NCBI GenBank assembly: GCA_017882205.1
Contig: JADGPY010000138.1
Location: 1-8,633 of the forward strand
Reading direction: 5' to 3'
Source: Chitinophagaceae bacterium
Lineage (GTDB): Bacteria; Bacteroidota; Bacteroidia; Chitinophagales; Chitinophagaceae
Length of the DNA stretch: 8,633 nt
This document shows, piece by piece, positions 5,045-8,633 of this stretch; positions within the stretch are counted from its first letter, which is position 1; every line of letters begins with the position of its first letter. The notes below the pieces were generated by a model. It was not told where the DNA came from. It did not search any database and was given only the letters and a program-made list of their open reading frames with translations. A program made the translations under genes and the position numbers.

Positions 5045-7515
5045 TAAGAACTGGCCTTTTTCTCCTTATTATATTTATTGAACAGATCCAGCTTAAATTT
5101 AATATTCCCATCAGGACCGGGGCGACCTCTTATAAAAATGCCACGTCCTCCCTTTTTATCAGTACCAATATTTTCAGGATTAAAATCTGCTCCACGTTTT
5201 TTAATATTACTAAACGGAACCTGTATGCTCATATCCGTGGTCCCCTTCTTACTATAAATACCTTCAACAAACATTGACATTACACTGGACTGGATCTCCA
5301 TCCTGTTGATCTTAATTTCCTGGTTTTTAATTTCAAGGCGGTCCTTTAATTCAGCAAAACGAATATTATCAAAATCCCTGTTCTTTAATAAAAAATTCTG
5401 AATTTTTTTTAGCGGCTCATAATTGTTAAGGGCACCATTTTTTAATGAGAAGTCTACTATGCTTTCAACACTGGAAGGTATTGTTTTTCCATCTTCATCA
5501 AGCACTAATGAAACATTGATTTTTGCAGTTAACTTTCCTTCCAGGCTTTGGGAGGTTATTCCATCCTGGCCAAAATTATTGAAGGCATCGAACAATTTAC
5601 TTACATCAACATTATCCATATCTACAACCAATTTTGCCTGATGATCATTTTTTTCGTAGGTGTTGCTGTTCAATTGAACAAGCGATCCATTCAAATTCAT
5701 ATGCCCACCTGCGTGTTCCATACTTACATTATTAATTATATAACTATTCTGTAGTAATGAAACCGATGCTTTTACATTATTTGCTTCAAACTTTTTATAT
5801 AACAGCTTTCCTGCCTTTAGGGTAACATCCAGGCTCCCCTGGTCTAGCACCTGGTCAATAAGCCTTGCAATATTTGCTATCTTACTTTTCCTATGAGTCT
5901 TGTTGAAGACCTTTGTTCTTGGTTTTAATAAGTATGTAAATGAGGCCAAATTTAGGGATGGAGAATAAATATTCCAATCGATTTTAACTTTGTTTGGTTC
6001 TGTATTAATAAGCGTAATCAAGTTCTTTGCCTGCCCCTCCATTGAAATTTTATTATTAAAAACATTGCATTGGAGATTTTCAATAAATACGTCAGAATTT
6101 TTAAATACTACCCGTCCATTTACATTTTTCATTTCCACATTGCGTGGTGCGTACAATACAGAACCATTTTTTAAAGTAATCGCCCCATTAACAAATGAAT
6201 TCGTATTATCATTTTTTTCAAGAGGTCCTTTGTAGGTAAGGTTGGCTGTACCATCCCCAGACAGTAATTGTATTGAATTACTTCCAATAAGATCATTAAG
6301 CTTAGTTAATGAAAAACTTGAATTCAGATCACAGGTCATTAATGGCCTGAATAAATTTAAGATCTCAATTTTCTCAGAAGTCATTTGGAAGCCTTGCCAA
6401 CTGGCAGAAAAATCCCGCATGATAATCACCGAATTGGGATCCTTTCTTGGCAATCCTGCCACTACTTCATTTGTATAATACCCGGTAAAGGAGGCATTAT
6501 CAAAATCAAAAAAAGGTGTTTGAAGATGTGTCCCTTTTATAACCCATTTAACAATTATTAAAGGTTCTCCAACTTTCAAGGGTCCACTTAAGCTGGCATT
6601 TATATCCAATTTTTGATCTACATCAACTATCGATAATGCAGTAATAATTTTGGCCGTCACTAATGATTTTGCAAAAGAGTAGAGAATATTACTCGTATGT
6701 ACCCGGAGGTCGAATTGTGGATCTGGTCCTACAAGATCAAATCGGCCAGTAACGTTAAAAGGTTGGCCTGATAATTTAAAATCTATGCTGTCTACCTGCA
6801 ATTGCTTAAGCTTCTTATCGTATCCTACGTCAAAACTTCCCTGTAAGGTTTTATCCTGGATAAAGCTTCCTGCCTTGAGATTGAATGCAAGGCTATGTAC
6901 CAATATATCAGCCTTTGCATCAAATACGAGAAATGATGAATCTCTATCCTCAAGGTTTACAGATAGATTATGCACGATTAGATCATGTAGTTTATTCTTT
7001 GTCTTATCATCTACTATTATTCTTACATCTTTTAATTCAATTAATTTTAAGTCACTCTTATCAGAGGAGGTTGCAGCGTGGCCCGCAGAATCTCTTTTCT
7101 GTGTATACAAATAGCTATTTGAATAACCTGTTGAATCCGTGAATACATAAAAGCTTCCATGATCTATACGGAGGCCGTTGATAGCTGGTTCTCTTTTTAC
7201 CAGTTTTACCAGGCTGATTCTCGCGTAAACCTTTTCTCCCTGGAAGAAGGCATGATGATGTTGTGCAAATAGGGTATCTGTAATCAATACTTTGGAAAGT
7301 ACGACCGAGATCTGGGGAAAATGACTAAAAAAACTTAATTCCACATCGCCAATGGTAACATTTCCACTTAGTTTTTTGCTTATCTCCAGGGTTACCTCCT
7401 TTATTATTTTTTGTTTATTAGCAGAGATATAAGCGAACACAATAATATATAGGATCAATAGGATCCCAATTAATATTGCGAAACCTTTAAGGGTATATTT
7501 TAAAAATCGGTTCAA
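5044..7515 (-). CDS. AsmA-like membrane-anchored envelope protein
   Basis: An 823-residue protein. Residues 11-30 form one N-terminal membrane helix (FAILIGILLILYIIVFAYI) after a short basic start, leaving the rest in the periplasm. The segment ISKKLSGNVTIGDVELSFFSHFPQISVVLSKV (about 45-76) is the typical AsmA N-terminal block. The long middle is repeated beta-strand sequence. Residues from about 654 onward match the AsmA-like C-terminal domain, including FSLKNGALNNYEPLKKIQNF, MEIQSSVMSMFVEGIYS and MSIQVPFSNIKKRG. AsmA/TamB relatives form long beta-grooves thought to move lipids between membranes and support outer-membrane assembly; that role here is by family. The tail is basic (NKYNKEKKASS). 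Translation starts at TTG (7515-7513): an in-frame TAG lies upstream with no ATG between, and MNRFLKYTLKG is the expected N-terminus. No strong SD is seen. It appears monocistronic. Confidence 0.92.
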   Translation of the reverse strand: MNRFLKYTLKGFAILIGILLILYIIVFAYISANKQKIIKEVTLEISKKLSGNVTIGDVELSFFSHFPQISVVLSKVLITDTLFAQHHHAFFQGEKVYARISLVKLVKREPAINGLRIDHGSFYVFTDSTGYSNSYLYTQKRDSAGHAATSSDKSDLKLIELKDVRIIVDDKTKNKLHDLIVHNLSVNLEDRDSSFLVFDAKADILVHSLAFNLKAGSFIQDKTLQGSFDVGYDKKLKQLQVDSIDFKLSGQPFNVTGRFDLVGPDPQFDLRVHTSNILYSFAKSLVTAKIITALSIVDVDQKLDINASLSGPLKVGEPLIIVKWVIKGTHLQTPFFDFDNASFTGYYTNEVVAGLPRKDPNSVIIMRDFSASWQGFQMTSEKIEILNLFRPLMTCDLNSSFSLTKLNDLIGSNSIQLLSGDGTANLTYKGPLEKNDNTNSFVNGAITLKNGSVLYAPRNVEMKNVNGRVVFKNSDVFIENLQCNVFNNKISMEGQAKNLITLINTEPNKVKIDWNIYSPSLNLASFTYLLKPRTKVFNKTHRKSKIANIARLIDQVLDQGSLDVTLKAGKLLYKKFEANNVKASVSLLQNSYIINNVSMEHAGGHMNLNGSLVQLNSNTYEKNDHQAKLVVDMDNVDVSKLFDAFNNFGQDGITSQSLEGKLTAKINVSLVLDEDGKTIPSSVESIVDFSLKNGALNNYEPLKKIQNFLLKNRDFDNIRFAELKDRLEIKNQEIKINRMEIQSSVMSMFVEGIYSKKGTTDMSIQVPFSNIKKRGADFNPENIGTDKKGGRGIFIRGRPGPDGNIKFKLDLFNKYNKEKKASS

Positions 7516-7575
7516 AAAATAGACATTGACCTTGGGGAATATCTATCCTGACTGCAATTGTTGAACCATATTTTT

Positions 7576-7600
7576 AAAAAAGGCCACTCCATCAGGTGGC
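7576..7600 (-). terminator. Intrinsic-terminator-like hairpin upstream of the AsmA-like gene
   Basis: On the minus strand GCCAC (7600-7596) and GTGGC (7587-7583) form a 5-bp GC-rich stem around an 8-base loop, followed by CC and six Ts. That is an intrinsic terminator arrangement read leftward; on the plus strand no T-run follows. It lies about 60 bp before the TTG start of the AsmA-like gene, so it either stops leftward transcripts arriving from the right or acts as an attenuator in the gene's own leader. The stem is short, so strength is uncertain. Confidence 0.5.
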
Positions 7601-7663
7601 TTATGGATACAACCGGTGCTACAGATTAAGTAATAAATTACTAATTCTTTTAGTATTTATTAC

Positions 7664-7671
7664 TACCTTTG
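7664..7671 (+). promoter_or_regulatory. -7 promoter box giving a leaderless mRNA
   Basis: TACCTTTG is an exact TAnnTTTG match. Its last base is 6 bases before the A of the ATG at 7678, so transcription should begin at or within a base or two of the start codon. No clear TTG -33 element is seen at the expected distance; the upstream DNA is AT-rich. Confidence 0.55.
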
Positions 7672-7677
7672 TTAGTA

Positions 7678-8019
7678 ATGGCTTACTATCGTATTTCTGT
7701 AATCCTGACCAATAAACCTCCGGTAATTGGTATCAAAGAGCACAGCAGCCTAATGATCGAGGTGGTGTTTAACTACTTCAGGAACAAAGCCTATGCTCAT
7801 TTCGGCCAGAGCTATATCAAAGAGTTTGACTGCGTGATGATCAGCAAGCAATCAGAGAATTATAAAAAATGGATGGAGAAGCGAAAAAAGAAAGCCGGCA
7901 TAAACACAGATAATTTCACATTGGATGCAGAGGATATGACAACATCTGCTTCAAGGCCAACACGCAAAAAACCTCCGGAGAATAATTGGGGAAGGGAGGC
8001 AAGTAAGGGACGATCTTAA
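7678..8019 (+). CDS. Hypothetical protein, 113 residues, probably leaderless
   Basis: I do not recognise the family. ATG at 7678 gives MAYYRISVILTNKPPVIGIK. An in-frame TTG at 7669 falls inside the promoter box and is rejected as start. Residues 1-60 look like a small folded alpha/beta domain (RISVIL, then SLMIEVVFNYFRNKAYAHFGQSYI, then FDCVMIS). Residues 63-73 are strongly basic (KKWMEKRKKKA), and the tail from about 85 is polar, Pro/Arg/Lys-rich and probably disordered. There is no signal peptide or membrane helix, so it is likely cytoplasmic; the basic tail could bind nucleic acid or ribosomes (inference only). It is divergent from the AsmA-like gene and converges with the next gene, 49 bp apart. 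The promoter placed exactly before the ATG supports a real gene. Confidence 0.75.
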   Translation: MAYYRISVILTNKPPVIGIKEHSSLMIEVVFNYFRNKAYAHFGQSYIKEFDCVMISKQSENYKKWMEKRKKKAGINTDNFTLDAEDMTTSASRPTRKKPPENNWGREASKGRS

Positions 8020-8021
8020 CT

Positions 8022-8057
8022 GTGATTAGTTTGATTATTATGATTTTTGTGATTGAA
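8022..8057. repeat. Period-9 TGATT tandem array between convergent genes
   Basis: Four consecutive 9-base units, GTGATTAGT, TTGATTATT, ATGATTTTT and GTGATTGAA, share TGATT at the same phase. The array begins 2 bases after the stop of the rightward gene and ends 11 bases before the stop codon of the leftward gene. I have a recollection of similar AT-rich TGATT-phased stretches between genes in related genomes, but cannot confirm it here. It is unlikely to be coding. Confidence 0.7.
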
Positions 8058-8068
8058 GATGCAGAGAA

Positions 8069-8443
8069 TTATTCTATTGGCACATTATACACATCAGTCT
8101 TATTCCTCTTTATGCTTTTCACTGAGAATCTTCCCTCTTCAGGAATATCTTCCAACAGATCAAATAGAAGGCAATGCTTGTCAAGCCCTTCAAATACTAA
8201 CGTAAAAGTATGACCGATGAATACAAGTTTCCATTCAGGATAAGCCGTAATATTATAGGCCTGCAGCAAATTTTTGCGGCTGCCATCCATCTGAATCAGA
8301 AAAGTTGTAGGCCAGATTCGAATCGCAGTGATTATGTGCATAGTGCAATGCACAATGGTTGCCCTCTCCTCAAGTATATCATGCTTTACATTAAAATCAA
8401 TGTCGGGTTTAAAGATAGGCCGGGGATTGAGTACTGCTGGCAT
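8069..8443 (-). CDS. Hypothetical beta-rich protein, 124 residues
   Basis: Complete frame from ATG at 8443-8441 to TAA at 8071-8069. The sequence looks like a genuine beta-strand protein: TIVHCTMHIITAIRIWPTTFLIQ, then a basic turn DGSRKNLLQAYNI, then WKLVFIGHTFTLVFEGLDKHCLLFDLLEDIP (about 71-101), and SVKSIKRNKTDVYNVPI at the C-terminus. The block FTLVFEGL...FDLLEDIPE...IKRNKTDVYNV resembles small uncharacterised Bacteroidota proteins I have seen, but I cannot name the family. No signal peptide or membrane helix is visible. It is preferred over the rightward frame at 8210-8491 because that frame has a low-complexity, non-protein-like composition and starts inside the promoterless middle of this gene. 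No TAnnTTTG box is seen upstream, where the degenerate palindrome lies 43 bp before the start. Confidence 0.78.
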   Translation of the reverse strand: MPAVLNPRPIFKPDIDFNVKHDILEERATIVHCTMHIITAIRIWPTTFLIQMDGSRKNLLQAYNITAYPEWKLVFIGHTFTLVFEGLDKHCLLFDLLEDIPEEGRFSVKSIKRNKTDVYNVPIE

Positions 8444-8485
8444 AACAACTTGAATTCGATAGGGAAGATAAATAAAATAAAATTC

Positions 8486-8518
8486 TTGTAGAGACGTAGC
8501 ATCCTACGTCTGTGTATA
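8486..8518. repeat. Degenerate second copy of the AGACGT palindrome family
   Basis: The core is AGACGTAG (8492-8499), loop CATC, and CTACGTCT (8504-8511), an exact 8-bp inverted repeat with imperfect outer arms (TTGTAG and GTGTATA). The left half GTAGAGACGTAGCA matches GTACAGACGTTGCA of the 3862-3896 element at 12 of 14 positions, and both right halves contain ACGTCTGT. It lies between the starts of two divergent genes and looks like an older, decayed copy. Confidence 0.75.
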
Positions 8519-8556
8519 GAGAATACAAAAATCCTTTAAACTTAGCAATTTTCGGG

Positions 8557-8587
8557 TTGGTAAGCAATATCTGCAATGCTACTTTTG
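8557..8587 (+). promoter_or_regulatory. Bacteroidota-type promoter for the gene at the right edge
   Basis: TTG at 8557-8559 (-33) and TACTTTTG at 8580-8587 (exact TAnnTTTG -7) are separated by 20 bp, the expected spacing. Transcription should start near 8594, leaving a leader of about 13 bases. It is the only site in the window with both elements. Confidence 0.7.
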
Positions 8588-8606
8588 TGTTTTCAAAATA
8601 TAAATA

Positions 8607-8633
8607 ATGAAAGATCAACAGGAAACAAATTAC
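8607..8633 (+). CDS. Start of a rightward gene cut by the window edge
   Basis: ATG at 8607 opens a frame of nine codons, MKDQQETNY, to the edge of the window. Identity cannot be judged from this. It is called a gene because a complete TTG-N20-TACTTTTG promoter ends 19 bases before the ATG and the A-rich leader (ATATAAATA) is typical of translation starts in this phylum. Confidence 0.5.

Noticed and set aside
5423..7142. Several rightward frames opposite the AsmA-like gene
   Set aside because: They are antisense to a long intact gene with recognisable AsmA-like ends; no promoter or start support.
8210..8491. Rightward 93-residue frame opposite the 124-residue leftward gene
   Set aside because: Antisense to a protein with coherent beta-strand pattern, and it ends in the degenerate palindrome's flank; composition is not protein-like.
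8409..8618. Leftward 69-residue frame at the right end
   Set aside because: It runs through the degenerate palindrome and antisense to a good rightward promoter, with no recognisable features.

Overview
The window looks like a piece of a Bacteroidota chromosome, most likely from the Chitinophagaceae or a close relative. The reasons are the AT-rich DNA, several exact TAnnTTTG promoter elements (the -7 box of the Bacteroidota primary sigma factor), mostly weak Shine-Dalgarno sequences, and the gene families present: a DUF6515 protein, an ECF sigma factor coupled to an anti-sigma/beta-barrel protein, a PepSY-like lipoprotein and an AsmA-like protein. This placement is inference; there is no rRNA or marker gene here.

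Left third (1-2920): three genes run leftward. The first transcribed is an ECF sigma factor with a GTG start. It overlaps by an ATGA tetranucleotide a 499-residue protein with an N-terminal cytoplasmic segment, one membrane helix, a long disordered periplasmic linker and a C-terminal outer-membrane beta-barrel. That layout would let one polypeptide link the outer membrane to a cytoplasmic sigma factor. A tyrosine-rich secreted DUF6515 protein follows and runs off the left edge.

Middle (2921-5043): transcribed away from the sigma factor is a lipoprotein with three PepSY-like repeats. A 35-bp near-perfect palindrome separates it from a small unrecognised protein of 89 residues. That gene converges, with a 12-bp gap, on a leftward gene for an EXORDIUM/Phi_1-like protein with an HELCE motif and no visible signal peptide.

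Right (5044-8633): a large AsmA-like membrane-anchored protein with a TTG start runs leftward, with a terminator-like hairpin in its upstream region. Two small unrecognised genes converge at 8019/8069 across a short period-9 repeat; the rightward one appears leaderless. A second, degenerate member of the palindrome family lies at 8486-8518, followed by the best promoter in the window and the first nine codons of a rightward gene cut by the right edge.

Most genes concern the cell envelope: sigma/anti-sigma signalling, surface or periplasmic lipoprotein, secreted tyrosine-rich protein and AsmA-like protein. A shared envelope-stress regulon is plausible but unproven. No mobile element with a transposase, no CRISPR array, no tRNA and no rRNA was seen.
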